DNA from: Salvia splendens
Lineage: Eukaryota; Streptophyta; Magnoliopsida; Lamiales; Lamiaceae
Assembly (NCBI RefSeq): GCF_004379255.2
Contig: NC_056049.1
Coordinates: 13,934,063-13,998,062, forward strand
DNA: 64,000 nt
Direction: 5' to 3'
Part shown: positions 48,401-59,299 of the stretch, piece by piece
Position numbering within the stretch: the stretch's first letter is position 1
How the letters are laid out: every line of letters starts with the position of its first letter
Notes under the pieces: model-generated
The model's input: the letters and a program-made list of their open reading frames with translations, nothing else
Database searches by the model: none
What the model was told of the DNA's origin: nothing
Translations under genes and position numbers: made by a program

Positions 48401-51400
48401 GTAGGGTCAATCTTTCCCCCACGTCTTTTGACTACTCCTACATCTATTTTTATTTTTAATGGCGTTTGGAGTTTTTATGCATAAATATAATGGAACTTTG
48501 GTATCATTAGAACCAATAAGCTTATAAGCACTGCTAAAACAAAAATATTGGAGAAATATAATAAAACTAAATTAATGTTTCTTATCACCATTGTCTCAGA
48601 TATTGTAATAAAGATTTATGTAATATGATGTCTTAGTCTTTAAGATACAGCTCTGATCCTAATTTAATTCTTTACCTGATTGAGCACATCAAACATATTT
48701 TTAACATATAGTAGTTCTTTATTTTTATTAGTTCCATTTTTTAGTTCATTTTACATATCTAATCAAATTACTGTTGTATAAAAAACTAATCCAATTTCCA
48801 TATGCTCTATGAAACCAATTTAGTCTGTTTCCATGTTCTTATAATTATTTAATTTTAAAGTGTCTTTTCTTTAAATATCCATGTAAGTTGTTCTTCAAGG
48901 AACCAACAGTTCCATGACAATCAGCCTGCAGTCTCAGTTAAGATCTTAAGCTTGTATGATCTTTGAATTTTTTATATAATGATATTTGTCCACTGAATTG
49001 AATTTGGAACATTGCCTTTTATTTTTGACATGTGGTGTAAGTTTCAGAGATAGGTTAACAATACTTTACTTCCTATCCACTCAACTTTTATCAGTTATTG
49101 TAGGAAACTGCAGTGTTTATTTAGGTCGTCAATCATATAATCATGTTGTGTTTGATGCTGATGCCGTGCTGACATGAACATGACACAATATACTAGTACA
49201 CCATTTATTAAAACAATAAGACAATGCCTCCTTAGAACTATACAATTCTTGCATTTGATAATAAATTGTCATATAGGTATTATGTTGACATTGCATGAAA
49301 AAGTAACAACACTAACACTAGGCTCTTATTTAGTGTCCGTTTGTGCTATTGTGTCGTGTGAAGAATTTCCAGCTCTAATTCTGATAACTAACGCTTACCA
49401 ATAAAGATAACAATTGCACTTACAGTTGTTTAGGTATAAAAAGCTTAATATTACCTTGTAATCACCCCTGTGCTAATTCTGATTATCTGATATTACTTTA
49501 ATCTTACAGTGTAGAAACGTTGTTTGGCTACCAGGATCAGTATCAGATGCCGTTGTTACCACAAATATCTGCAGTACTTGCTCTCCAGGTATCTGATTTT
49601 GGATTCTTTTGGTGTGAACTTAATATCTATGACCTAAGATTTCATCCCATATGAACCTTTATCCGTGTAATATTTTATTTGAAAACAAAAATTATATATT
49701 AGCTAACATGCAAACATTTTTTCAGGACCAGTTCTTATGATTCAATTTAAATTTCGTCGACTGGAGATACCTCCTAACTACACTACTGATCATCTGGGTA
49801 AGATTTGGCCTTCAGGAGATTCTGGGCTACTCCGTGAGTGCTTTTCTTGTTTTTTGCTAGAGTAAAGGCGAACAGAAAGAACAAAAACTAATTATCCTCC
49901 GAATAGGCCTCATCGTATTTGCTGAGCTCTAATTATATTTCTGAGTGCATGAAACGTAGGAAATATAGCCTTATAAATAAGAAACTCACTGAACCCTAGG
50001 ACCATCTACTTACGGGCTTGATTCAAAAATAATACGTATGACCTAGTCAACTTAATATCAGAAAATAAACATAAAATGGAGTAAGGACCCAACTAGTCTA
50101 CTGCATCCCTGCCAACTTAATATCAGAAAATAAACATAAAATGGAGAAGCGACACGGGTTCTAATACATAATTGGTGAAGTAAGTGAGAAGAATTGGTAA
50201 AGTAAGAGAGAGGAAGAGAAAAAGTGGTGGAAGTAGTGTTAGTGGATTGTGAGGTCCATTTTCCTAAAATAGAAAGTTTAGAAAGTTTCTATTTTTAAGG
50301 GACGGACCAAAATGAAAATAGTTTCTATTTTTATGGGACGGAGGTAGTAGTAGGTTAGATAACTTGAACTACTTTTGGAGTTAACTGATGATACTTGATG
50401 TTTGTATGTCTCAGAATGAAGAATTTCTCTAAGTAAGCTAAACTGAGTTGTAATTTATCAGGCTGCATAGGTGGTTGTGATGATACTTTGAAGCAGCTAG
50501 TGGAAATATGTGGAACTGGGTCCCGCAACAACTCCAATGCCCCTGGTATGTTGAAGATGCATGTTAGTTATTAGACTATATTAATTTTCCTCATATCTGT
50601 ATAATCATACGTGGAAATATACGTTCCTTGTGCCAGATATTTTATACCTTGGTATCGAGTTCCTAAAATGATTTAAAAAGTGAGTGTTTGCCTTTGAAGC
50701 AGAGAGTGACGTATAATAGTACCAAATCACTACTTGATATTTCATGTTATGGTTCCAGGAAGAGTGCAAAGGCATACATCATCATCCAGCACTGCCCAAC
50801 AAAGTGATTCTAGAAATCAGACATCTTGGCAAACAAGGCACTCTTCTGGTTCATATCATTCTGAGAATGCACGAGGTCATAATGCACAACCGCAGGAAGC
50901 TGTTGCAGGAGATGGTCAGACGATTGTCTTGTTTTCTGAATTTACTACTATGTTCTTTCCTAATCTTCTGGACCTTACTGCCTCCAGTGCTTCTTGTGTT
51001 TATCATGTTTCTTCCTCATCCTTGACATTCTATGCATGATTTTCATTACCTGTTGATATCAGTTAATATTTTAATTGCTCACAGCTTATTTGGTTAATTA
51101 CATCTTTAATTTCTCTACATGTTGGTGCTAACACTAAATATCCATTTGTGACTAGAGTTTTGTTGCATGTTCTATTGTGATTTATATGACCTTATCACCA
51201 TTCTTAAGCTCATTTCGTTTCCCCTTATTGTTTTCATGTGATGATGCAGGAGAATCTACAATATCATGCACCTCCTGCGGCGCACCTTGCAATTTGCGAA
51301 CAGCCAATACTCTAGCTAATAGAGGGAGAAAGTTTTATTCATGCCGAGCTCAGGGGTGTAACTTCTTTGTGTACGTGAAATATATATGGGTTCCCCATGT

Positions 51401-51942
51401 AATTTTATTATGTGCTAGATACATAGATATAAAATGTGTTATCTCCTTCGAAACATTGTTGATGTGGTTGTGGTATGACTTGCACACACATACCAGGCAT
51501 ATATTCTGGTGTTGGTATTTTACTGTTAGGTCTGTATTTTAATTGTTGAATAATCTTATTTTTGGTGTGAAATCGTAATGATCTCATATGGGGGGTCAAT
51601 TTAGTACCAGGAGACTTGTACATTATTGTACAGAAAAAGGGTGATTGTTCCGTTTGTTTGGGAAAACAAACTTGATATTAAAGCTTAGGCTTGATTTTTA
51701 GCATTTTTCTGCAATGCAGTTGGGAAGATAGTGCAAATGGAGTAACAGCAACGCAAGGAAGCAATAACAGATCAGCATCCAGTGGTGGCAGAAGAGGTGG
51801 TCGTGGTAGGGGTAGCCGGAGTAGAGGAAGGGGAAATGATATGTCTTTCGTGTCTGCTATTGGTGAGCCGATATCAGGAAGGTGTTTCGTTTGTGGAGAT
51901 CCAGCACACTTTGCAAATGCTTGCCCCAATCGCGGCAGGTAG
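33473..51942 (+). CDS. TOP3A: DNA topoisomerase 3-alpha, 24 exons
   Basis: Exons: 33473-33772, 34324-34502, 34595-34667, 34909-35031, 35194-35315, 35393-35465, 35552-35668, 36288-36371, 36893-37072, 37164-37292, 39232-39306, 43949-44038, 44178-44282, 45757-45791, 46657-46786, 47257-47309, 47379-47478, 48008-48046, 49510-49588, 49726-49797, 50462-50545, 50759-50914, 51250-51370, 51720-51942. They total 2742 bp (913 aa plus stop), in frame with GT-AG throughout. TOPRIM motifs are [10 protein letters not shown] (Glu17) and DCDREGEN (Asp124, Asp126, Glu128). The catalytic Tyr is Tyr342 in [10 protein letters not shown]4 finger uses Cys642/645/664/670, a GRF-type finger spans ~806-841, an RG-rich stretch follows, and a CCHC knuckle (Cys895, Cys898, His903, Cys908) ends the protein. 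The family decatenates recombination intermediates with a RecQ helicase and RMI1 in the nucleus. Length matches plant TOP3-alpha. Introns 10 and 11 are swollen by transposons. Confidence 0.96.
37669..37870. mobile_element. Stowaway-like MITE in TOP3A intron 10
   Basis: It starts CTCCCTCCGTCCCATTAGAA after TA (37667-37668). It ends in the inverted counterpart (TTTTTAATGGGAAAGAGAGAG) before TA (37871-37872). The TIRs are about 30 bp and TSDs are TA, as in Tc1/mariner-derived Stowaway MITEs. Confidence 0.85.
38162..38830. mobile_element. Stowaway-like MITE with nested GC-rich element
   Basis: The outer ends are CTCCCTCCGTCCCTGAATAA and the inverted ATACTTTTTAGGGACAGAGGGAG, followed by TA (38831-38832). 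Internal host blocks GTGTTAGTGGAGAGTGGG and AAATTAGTG..AAAATTAGAAAG are separated by a GC-rich insert of about 475 bp (38259-38733). It lies in TOP3A intron 10. Confidence 0.75.
38259..38733. mobile_element. Nested GC-rich nonautonomous element
   Basis: The left part is rich in GGACGTC motifs. GGACGTCCGCCATTGTGGCG occurs twice (about 38303 and 38391). The right part has repeated GTCCTAGTGACGTG and ends CCCACTGGAGATGCTC. The left AGTGGGACG and right inverted AGTGGGACA ends suggest diverged TIRs. The style matches PIF/Harbinger MITEs, but the TSD is not clean. Boundaries are approximate. Confidence 0.5.
39408..40493 (-). repeat. LTR-like segment in TOP3A intron 11
   Basis: Read on the minus strand it begins TGATAAACTCGTGATTTTGT, like Tat/Athila LTR starts. 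It contains CCCGGGTCAG and CACCCGGTC-type GC motifs before a TATATATA stretch, and runs to about 39408. No coding frame, primer site or target duplication was identified, so this is an inferred solo or truncated LTR. Confidence 0.45.
40503..43690 (-). mobile_element. Minus-strand gypsy relic in TOP3A intron 11
   Basis: Two diverged direct repeats, ~40503-40690 and ~43407-43690, share TTAGGAG, GAGATG.ATAATT.GC, AAAGACCCA.AATA.TATACTATAA and GAACG.AAAATAC in order. They look like old LTRs. Between them, minus-strand frames read as gypsy Gag ([22 protein letters not shown] region, 42510-42908; [12 protein letters not shown], 43207-43389). Next come retropepsin-like pieces (~41780-42200, with LGIS and [11 protein letters not shown]). 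Numerous stops make it dead. A hairpin element (40710-41048) is inserted next to the left repeat. Confidence 0.6.
40710..41048. mobile_element. Hairpin MULE-type MITE with 9-bp target duplication
   Basis: The 339-bp element is nearly all inverted repeat. The arm 40710-40847 pairs with 41048-40911 with only a handful of mismatches. The ends are GGGTTTTTTCTATTTTTG and, inverted, GGTGTTTTTTCTATTTTTG. It is flanked by TTTAAACTG at 40701-40709 and 41049-41057. The centre contains a smaller palindrome (GTGATTTGCCACTTGCAAAT). It lies in TOP3A intron 11 and would be transcribed with the gene. Confidence 0.9.
44333..44582. mobile_element. Stowaway-like MITE in TOP3A intron 13
   Basis: It starts CTCCCTCCGTTCCATAGTAG after TA (44331-44332). 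It ends in the inverted AATATGGAACGGAGGGAG before TA (44583-44584). It belongs to the same subfamily as 52692-52943. A left-half fragment of another MITE (CTACCTCCGCCCACAAAAC) follows at 44637-44710. Confidence 0.88.
50048..50350. repeat. Local duplication and MITE remnant, TOP3A intron 20
   Basis: A ~31-bp segment (AACTTAATATCAGAAAATAA and continuing) occurs at ~50050 and again at ~50115. The second copy runs into a Stowaway-like interior (ATTGGTGAAGTAAGTGAGAA, GTGTTAGTGGATTGTGAGG) with a right end GGGACGGAGGTAGTAG near 50350. The left MITE terminus is missing. Confidence 0.65.
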
Positions 51943-52685
51943 ACCTCAAAGTCTTGGTTCTTGTACTATCAGTTTCTGAGGGTCATGCACCCGACTAGTG
52001 AATTGTGCATATCTGTATATACAAATAGTGGTTTAGACCAAAAAGATCGTTTTATGTTCCAATTGTTTTTTTCATTATTTCTAGCAAAGATTAAGGAATG
52101 TGTGTGAGTTAAGTGAATATAGACCAAAGTAGATAATTAGCGAAGAAAATAAATTAGAATAGAGAATATAATAGATGGGTCATGTTAAAATGCATATAGT
52201 ATCTAATCTACAACTAAGACTAATCCTACACCATTAGATTTTAAAATGAATGAATGAGATCAAAGCTCATGTATTTTAATAAATAGTTGATAAAATATCA
52301 ATAAAAAGGTAAAATAGTCAATATGTTATAACATAATAATTTTCATAGTTTTTTTTATATCAACACTGTGATATGAAAATCTCAACACAAATACTAGAAA
52401 ATATAAACACAGTTTTATTGATATTACACATGCATTATACTGAGATTGTTTGATGTATTTATTGGTATAAAATATGTTTATCAACAATAACGAAAATTAA
52501 AATAAAACATATAAAATTTACTCATCTGATCATCGTTGGAATATATGCAATTGAGATCTCGTTAGAATCTTTATGAAATTAACTTTAATTTGATATATTT
52601 TTTACGAAAAAATAATTTAAATCGAGAGAGTTACGTAAATATAAAATTTTAAGATGATTTTGAGGAGAGAGAAAGTGATTAGTAT
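51943..52685. other. TOP3A 3' flank, AT-rich intergenic
   Basis: This is the likely 3' UTR just after the stop codon, followed by AT-rich sequence with no gene and no recognisable element. Confidence 0.5.
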
Positions 52686-52691
52686 TAACTA

Positions 52692-52943
52692 CTCTCCCCG
52701 TTCCATAGTAATAGAGTCATTTTGCCATTTTGGTACGTTCCATAGTAATAGAGTCATTTCCTTTTTAGTAAAAGTCAACACATTTTTCCACATCTACTTT
52801 ACTCTCTCTTACTTTTTTCTCTCTTCATCTCTCTACCTTTTTCATTTTCCACTTTATTCTTCCTTTACTTAACTCACCTAACACAATTTTTCTTAATCTC
52901 CGTACCGAAAAGAAACGCATCCATTACTATGGAACGGAGGGAG
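52692..52943. mobile_element. Stowaway-like MITE
   Basis: It starts CTCTCCCCGTTCCATAGTAA after TA and ends ATTACTATGGAACGGAGGGAG before TA (52944-52945). An internal duplication of the left end (GTTCCATAGTAATAGAGTCA) occurs at 52700 and 52736. Confidence 0.85.
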
Positions 52944-52952
52944 TACCATATA

Positions 52953-53262
52953 CTTCATCCGTCCACGAAAAATAGGACACATTGTGAACGACACAGGTTT
53001 TAATGTGGAATTGGTAAAGTAAGAGAGAAGAGAAAAAAGTAAGAGGGGAGGAGTAGGGTTAGTGAAGTGTGAGGTCCATAAGAGAAGGGAAAAAGTAAGA
53101 GAGAAGTAATATTAGTGGAATGTGGGGTCCATATTATTAGTAAGAGAGAAGGGAAAAAAGTAAGAGATGAATTGTTGAAAATTTTCCTTTTTTAAATGTG
53201 CTCTATTTTTTGTGGACAGCCAAAAATGACAAATGTGCTTTAGTTTTCGTGGACGGAGGGAA
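52953..53262. mobile_element. Second adjacent Stowaway-like MITE
   Basis: It begins CTTCATCCGTCCACGAAAAA after TA (52951-52952) and ends in the inverted TTTTCGTGGACGGAGGGAA. It starts only nine bases after the previous MITE. The internal GTAAGAGAGAAG / GTGGGGTCCAT block is partly duplicated. Bases 53263-54440 beyond it are AT-rich with no gene seen. Confidence 0.75.
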
Positions 53263-54446
53263 TATAAGAATTGACATTAATATCAATTAAATTTATTTAA
53301 TAACCTTTTTAATTTAAAATATAATCCACGTGGCATTATTTTAACCACTAGATCTTTTAATCCAATAGCTAAAATTTGGTCTTAATTTGTGATTGATAAT
53401 TAGTTAGCAATTGATCATAACTCTACCATAGATAATTGAAGAGAGAAAAAATATGATAAATTAGATGTGTTGATTTTTGATATAGAAAGAAATGGGAGCA
53501 CTAGGGTGCATCCTTGTTCAAAGGACAACATATATCTTATTATATCCATTGGATCTCTAAATGTATGCTTCAGATTGATTTGTATAAATAGTGTGAATTG
53601 CATTTTTAACATAGTAGATATTGCTTGTGGGGTAATTATGTTAATCTCCTATAATTTGATTTGAATCAGATTTGAAATAGGGATATAGATCTTTAAAATT
53701 ATAAATTTTGCCTAAAATTTGGTATTTCTCATGAACTTTGAAATTTGTATATAATATCACAAACTTAACATTTTGTTTGGTATTTCTCAAACTCACTCAA
53801 ATAAGATATATTAATCAAAATCTTATTTTACATAGGCAACCGTGACGTTTTATGATATTTTAAACCACTTTCAAGTTCATAACATTTAGGATAAAATGTC
53901 ACGTTGAAAATCACATTGATTTAATTGTGTCAAATATGATAAAAAAGCCTCGTAAGTTAGTCAAATATAGTAATAGACATGTCGTGGAAAATACAAAACA
54001 AAATGCAAAATTTATGTGTATTAAATACTAATTTTAAAGTTCGTGAAAAATACCAAATTTTAGGCAAGTTCATGATTTTAGAGATCAATTTCCCTTTTTA
54101 AATATCCCACTAATTTAGGGGTTGTATTTTTGGCGAATCAAATTCTAAATGACAACCGACTCTCTCTCCCCACTCCTCCATTACTCTCCCCTTCAACCGT
54201 GCGTCATTTTTTTATTTCCACAAACCCTGGTCTTGAAGTTTCGATTTTTACAGTTAATAGTTGGTGCTCTCTTATTGTCATCCAGATTTTGAGAGTTTAT
54301 GCTCTATTTTGGTGGCAACTGCTTCTGCGGGTATCTGTCGCGCTGGTGGAGAAGAGGTAATGGGGTTCTGCTAGGTTTTCTCCGTTGCATTTGAATTATT
54401 TATTCTCTATTTTCGCCGATTTGTGTCTCATTTTCGTGGTCTTGTA

Positions 54447-55000
54447 CTCCCTCTGTTTCCTCATAGTTGAGTCATTTTTTTATTTCGGGAAGTTCCCTCA
54501 TAGTTGAGTCATTTCCATAGGTTTGTGTTAAAATGACAACACCATTTAAGATGACAATGTACCACCAAGGACAACCGTTAGATTTAGGAGCAGATTCAAC
54601 CTTAGCATGCCACGTGGCAGATTTGCCTGTCTATGTATCATAGATTGCTTGATTATCTTTGATTTCGTATCGCAGGTTGCTTGAAACCATATGCCAAGTT
54701 GATTGCTTATGTATCGCAAAATGCTTGCCTTTGTATTGTAGATTGCTTACCCAGATGGTCATTTTAACTATGGCGTCACCATAGTGCTTTGATTTCGTAT
54801 CTCATATTGTTTGGAACCATATACCGAATTGCTTGTTCATGTATCACATATTGCTTGCATATGTATTGCAGATTACTTGTTACTTGTTGTCACATTGTCA
54901 CTTTAAGAGTGATGTCATCCTAACGCACCCCCATTTCCATATATAGTAACTTTTTTTATCTTTCTTACTTTATTCTTTTTACTTTATTCACTTTTTACTT
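54447..55000. mobile_element. Truncated Stowaway-like MITE host of a nested MITE
   Basis: The left end CTCCCTCTGTTTCCTCATAG follows TA (54445-54446). Its start block TCATAGTTGAGTCATTT is repeated. The sequence is interrupted at 54520-54932 by the nested element and resumes with TATAGTAAC and a TTACTTTATTC stretch. The right end is not recognisable, so 55000 is approximate. Confidence 0.6.
54520..54932. mobile_element. MULE-type MITE, sibling of 32690-32929
   Basis: The left end contains GTGTTAAAATGACAACACC and the right end, inverted, GTGCGTTAGGATGACATCAC. It is flanked by ATTTCCATA at 54511-54519 and 54933-54941. The interior has repeated ATTGCTTG / GATTGCTT and GTATCGCA phrases. It has no coding capacity. 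Confidence 0.85.
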
Positions 55001-55029
55001 GAGGTGGTGTTGAGTACCTGAATTATTGT

Positions 55030-55261
55030 TGGATTTTATTTTGAACTCCGAGGGTCGTCGTGTCTTCATACATGGCGTCACTCTTACTCTTGGATGCTTC
55101 CGCTGAGATAATACCACTTTACTCTGATTTTTCCTCCGTTATTTGATTATTAATTATTTAGTCAAACTTTTTATTGAAACCCTAGAATAATTCCCCTTTC
55201 TTAAAGTCCCATTAGTCGCGACCACCTGCGTTTATTAATCCTAGAAAGGGCGGTCGTGACA
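55030..55261 (+). repeat. Gypsy LTR 3' tail
   Basis: It contains GTGTCTTCATACATGG and ends AAGGGCGGTCGTGACA. The order matches the end of the solo LTR at 23461-26158 (GTCTTCATACGTGG ... TGCGGTCGTGACT). It is too diverged to be the same subfamily. Only the tail is recognisable. Confidence 0.5.
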
Positions 55262-55368
55262 AAATTCGTATATGACTTCTCTCTCTTCTTCTCTCCCATC
55301 TCTCTCATCCCTTCATTCTTCCCCAAATCAGACTTTCTCTCTTCTTCTAATTCCATCTATGATTGATA

Positions 55369-55450
55369 CTCTCTCCGTCCCTAAAAAATAGCCTTCATTG
55401 GAAATGACACTGGTTTTAATGAGCAATCGGTAAAGTAAGAGAGAGAAATC
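55369..55450. repeat. Stowaway-like MITE left-half fragment
   Basis: It starts CTCTCTCCGTCCCTAAAAAA after TA, with the usual GGTTTTAATGAGCAATCGGT and GTAAGAGAGAGA blocks. The right half is missing. It abuts the gypsy protease fragment. Confidence 0.65.
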
Positions 55451-55469
55451 ATATACAAATTTGGCAAAC

Positions 55470-55692
55470 ATAGAGAGTATTGGGGACTTATTCCTATGGC
55501 GAAGGGTGAGCTCTTTTTCAATAACATAAATTAACGTTTTTCCCTTTGCAAAAAATGGTCTTCCAATGATCAGCAGGACACTGGGATCTTTCTTCATATC
55601 GAGGATGATGAAGTCCACCGGATAAATAAAGTCGTTCACTCGCACCAACACACATTCTCGAGGATTCCATTGGGGTGCCTCACGAATCTATC
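55470..55692 (-). pseudogene. Gypsy retropepsin fragment
   Basis: The minus-strand frame running down from 55692 reads VLVRVNDFIYPVDFIILDM and then VLLIIGRPFFAKGKTLI. This is the C-terminal half of the Athila/Tat-type aspartic protease, with the conserved I(I/L)GRPF. The catalytic DSG part would lie upstream and is cut off by the copia LTR starting at 55693. The downstream side merges into a MITE fragment. Confidence 0.85.
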
Positions 55693-57089
55693 TGTTATGA
55701 TTGGTATACTGAAAAGCATATTTCGAGCATGTTGGACGGATAGAATTGTTTGTATACAATAAACTCTACAATTCACTTGCCCAAGGCGAGAAGATGTAAT
55801 TTTATCGCATTGGCGTTTGTTTATGCATTTGTAAGATGTTTCTCAAACATTTAAATGTATAAGAAGCAAACAAGTCTAATTCTTCTGCATAGTAGACTGG
55901 TCGTGAACGAGGTTCACAGAATGTGACACAGTTGGTCCTTTGTAGAAGAGAAATAGAATTTCACAACCTAGATAGACTTTGACTACCTATCGTAAAAGGT
56001 TGCAGTGTCAGTCCGCATGTTTCCTTACCTTAGGAAATAAACGACACTGATGTGGTATAGCACTGAAGGATCTAACAGTTGAGATAAGTCTTTCTTGCTA
56101 TTTACTAAAAGACGAGGTCTCAGTGATTGCTATTTCTTGATCATTGTTGATATAACATTGAGCATATGATATTGATTATGCACTACTTTGATTTATCAAA
56201 TGGTGCGGATTTTTCGCAATCCAAGAATCCTGATATCTTGGGTAGTGGTGATCAATGTCTAGAGGTGCTAGTATTGTTATTGCAATGAATCGTGTGCTGG
56301 GTGAGTCCATTTTGATGATATCCTCAAGAGGTGTTCGAAAAATATTTTATTATTCAGAAACACGGCCGGTTGGAATTTATTCCAGAACAATAAATAGCAG
56401 ACTTATATTAATTAATGGATATTTATATCTTAAACACAAGAAATAATAAATTAAAGAGGTAAAGCCCGGATTACTCGTAATTTGGGATTGAACATGCAGT
56501 CAATATTATTATACTATAGTGGATGATAATAATATTATGTCGGACTTGTATTAAATTGGGGCTCAAATTAATTAGTAAAAGTCAAACAGGTTTGGCCCAA
56601 GTCCAACCTCCATGGATCTCTAATCTGACACATCATAACTCTATATAAAGGAGATTAGACAGAAGACAAATGAATTAATTCATTTTTTTAATCATTCCTC
56701 TCTCTAGATTGAACGTAGTTCTCTCCAGAACTGAATTTTTGTCTTCTTCTCTAATCAAGTCCTTTTGTTTTTTACGAGCTTTGCCCACCCAAAGGTTAGA
56801 TTCTGAGTTCGGGTAACACATTAGAAGGTCCGTGGTTGCGTACGAAGAACATCACGTGGAGAAGACGCAAGCAATCGTCGATTCTTTGGAGAATCTGTTC
56901 GGTAATTCTAAACCGTAGGAAATCATGAATTAGTGTTTTATTTCCTAAGCATGATTTATGTGCGTTCGTGTATGCAATTGGTTGTTTAACATGTGAATAA
57001 TTAATCCCATAATCAGTCAAATAGATATGTAGATCTGATTTATTTGTTTATGCATTTCTTTCGCTGTGCAAGGGTATCAATCCCCATCA
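55693..57089 (+). repeat. Copia element C 5' LTR
   Basis: It starts TGTTATGATTGGTATACTG and ends TCCCCATCA, 1397 bp. The 3' LTR at 62807 aligns along its length at roughly 93% in the first 380 bp by eye. The 5' copy lacks ~60 bp present in the 3' copy (around 63512-63570) and in the solo LTR at 9431-10858. Confidence 0.92.
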
Positions 57090-57105
57090 ATTGGTATCAG
57101 AGCCA
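57090..57105 (+). other. Copia C primer binding site
   Basis: ATTGGTATCAGAGCCA directly follows the LTR, the standard initiator Met-tRNA complement of plant copia elements. Confidence 0.9.
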
Positions 57106-59250
57106 ATTATTGGCTCTGATTATGTGGACTAATTTCATGTTTTGTGAATGGCTTAATCCTATGTGTTTTCGTTGCTTATTATATGTTTTATAATATGCAT
57201 AGCTCGAAGACCCTAGATCAAAGAGAAACACGTATTTTTCAATGTTTGATCGTGAATCGCTAATTGCACAATTTGGGAGATTCAAATCTCGGTTTTTTTT
57301 AAATATGTGATTTAGAGTTCTCTCATCGTTACCTGTACATGTATGTAATGATTACATATTGTAATCTATTTTTCGTGCTTATGGTTACGTGGAGTGAATT
57401 GCGGTGATATCCGCAAGAATTCATTTTGAATGATTCAATTCAAATTTTGAATTGCGTGAATGTAGTAATTTATTTACTAATGTTTTTGGTTAGCAATCAT
57501 TACGTGATTTTATATTATTATGTCTTGATTAACCATTGTTCAATTCGTACGTGATTTTGTATCACGACGTTGGTGAATTGCTGCATTCGAATTGTTTGAG
57601 ACATGGAATCTAGGTGTAACCATGAATTGGAGTCGGCTGTAGCGGTGCCGGGCAGGTTGCTACAACAGCGGCGTTCCGATCAGTGACATTGAACTCTCCA
57701 GGCGAACAGTGACAGTTCGTTGCGACAGCGGCGGGAACCGGAGTTCAGACTGCCCAAGCCCTTTGGCTGGGCTGTCTCGACGAGGCGCTGGCAGCAACGG
57801 TGATGACGCAGTAGCAGTTTCGCGTTGGGGCAGCAGCGGCTGCGAAGGCGACGTTACAACAACGACGATGACACAGCAGCAACATCGGGCTGGGCAGTTT
57901 GCCAAGCAGCAACATCGGGGACGGAGGGAGTATCTATCTAGAATATATCTTAATAAATTTAGATAATTATTAATCTTGTATTGTATTATCTTTTGGATTT
58001 GAGATAGATGTAGTTTTGTCTAGTTAAATCTTAGGTGAATTAAATTAATATTAATTCTAGATTATCCTAATTTTATGGATATAAATAGATTTATTTCTAT
58101 TTAGAATATATCCTAGAATAATACAAGATAATCCTTATCTAATTGGATTTTGATAAAATTAATTTTATCTAGAATAAATCCTAATAGATATGATATATTC
58201 TAGTTTCTTATTCTAAATAATATAAGATTTGTTTAAATCTTAGAATCATTGGATTTTATCTTTGTCTTATGGATTTGGAGAAATTTGTTTTTATCCTGAA
58301 ATATCCTGGCAAGATTTAGATAATGATAATCCAAGGCCACTCTTATCTTGAATTTTAGGATTTGATTTTGTCAATGTAAAATCTAGAATAATCCTAAGAG
58401 GATTTAGATAGATTCAACTCTATCCAGATAAATCCTATATTAATTTGGATAACCATTATCCAAGATAAATTTATTTAATCCAAAATTTCTATTTTGGATA
58501 AGATAAGAATTAATTATTTAGTTAAATCTCCCTAGATTTATTAAATAATTTCAATAATTATCTAGTTTAATTAATCGCCATGAATTAAATGGATTTATCT
58601 GTTTATTTGGTGTTAATCTATTTTAAGTGGATTATCTGCCTTATCTGCTTATGTGATAATTATGCAAAAACTATATTTAAAATTACTAAGCGATAATTAC
58701 AACAATGCATTGTATATGGTCTCAATAAATTGGTATATATATGAAGCAATTTCTAATATTATAGCGACCCACCTTAGTGAGAGTAATAATCCTACGAAAT
58801 AGCAAGTTCATAAGATTTGACTTCTTAAAAAAAAGATTAGACTTCTTAATAGTAAATTGTTTAAACTAGAAGCGTGTTTCTAATATTATCGCGACCCACC
58901 CTACTGGGAGCCATAATCCTGTGAAATTGCAAGTTCATATGTTTAAACATATTTATAAGATAGCTATGGAATTTTGTTAGTGGCGTACGACCTTCCCTAG
59001 AAGGAGTATCAAAACATAAATGAAATTCCTAGATGTGAATATTTATATGGTAAAAGCCTAGACAATATTTGGCGGCCATGCCACCTTAGTGGTCTCTAGA
59101 CTATTCGTCGGTATTGTGACCAGAAAATTGTTGGAATCTGAATTTGTATGATCTCCCTAGAGGCATACTTATTTTGGTTTTCATAGTTACGAGATACATA
59201 AATTATTTTGTGGTTGTTTGCGATTATGCATCAAGCATAATATGTGATAA
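57106..59250 (+). other. Copia C leader with GC-rich cassette and paired motifs
   Basis: No coding region is seen. It is AT-rich except for a GC-rich cassette at 57640-57915 (repeated CAGC, GCGGCG and CAGCAACATCGGG). The cassette ends with GGGACGGAGGGAGTA, a relic of a Stowaway-like right end. Conserved modules follow: CTAATATTAT.GCGACCCACC blocks at 58750-58812 and 58876-58940, and a third module at 59071-59123 with GGTCTCTAGACTATTCGTCG. The same order occurs in copia B. Confidence 0.65.
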
Positions 59251-59299
59251 ATAGTTTTATTTCTTCTCAGCCAAATTTTTAATAATTTCTGCGAACCTT

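Noticed and set aside
57709..57966. 85-codon frame in a GC-rich stretch
   Set aside because: It spans the copia C leader cassette and a MITE relic. No protein similarity is recognised and it is unlikely to be a gene.
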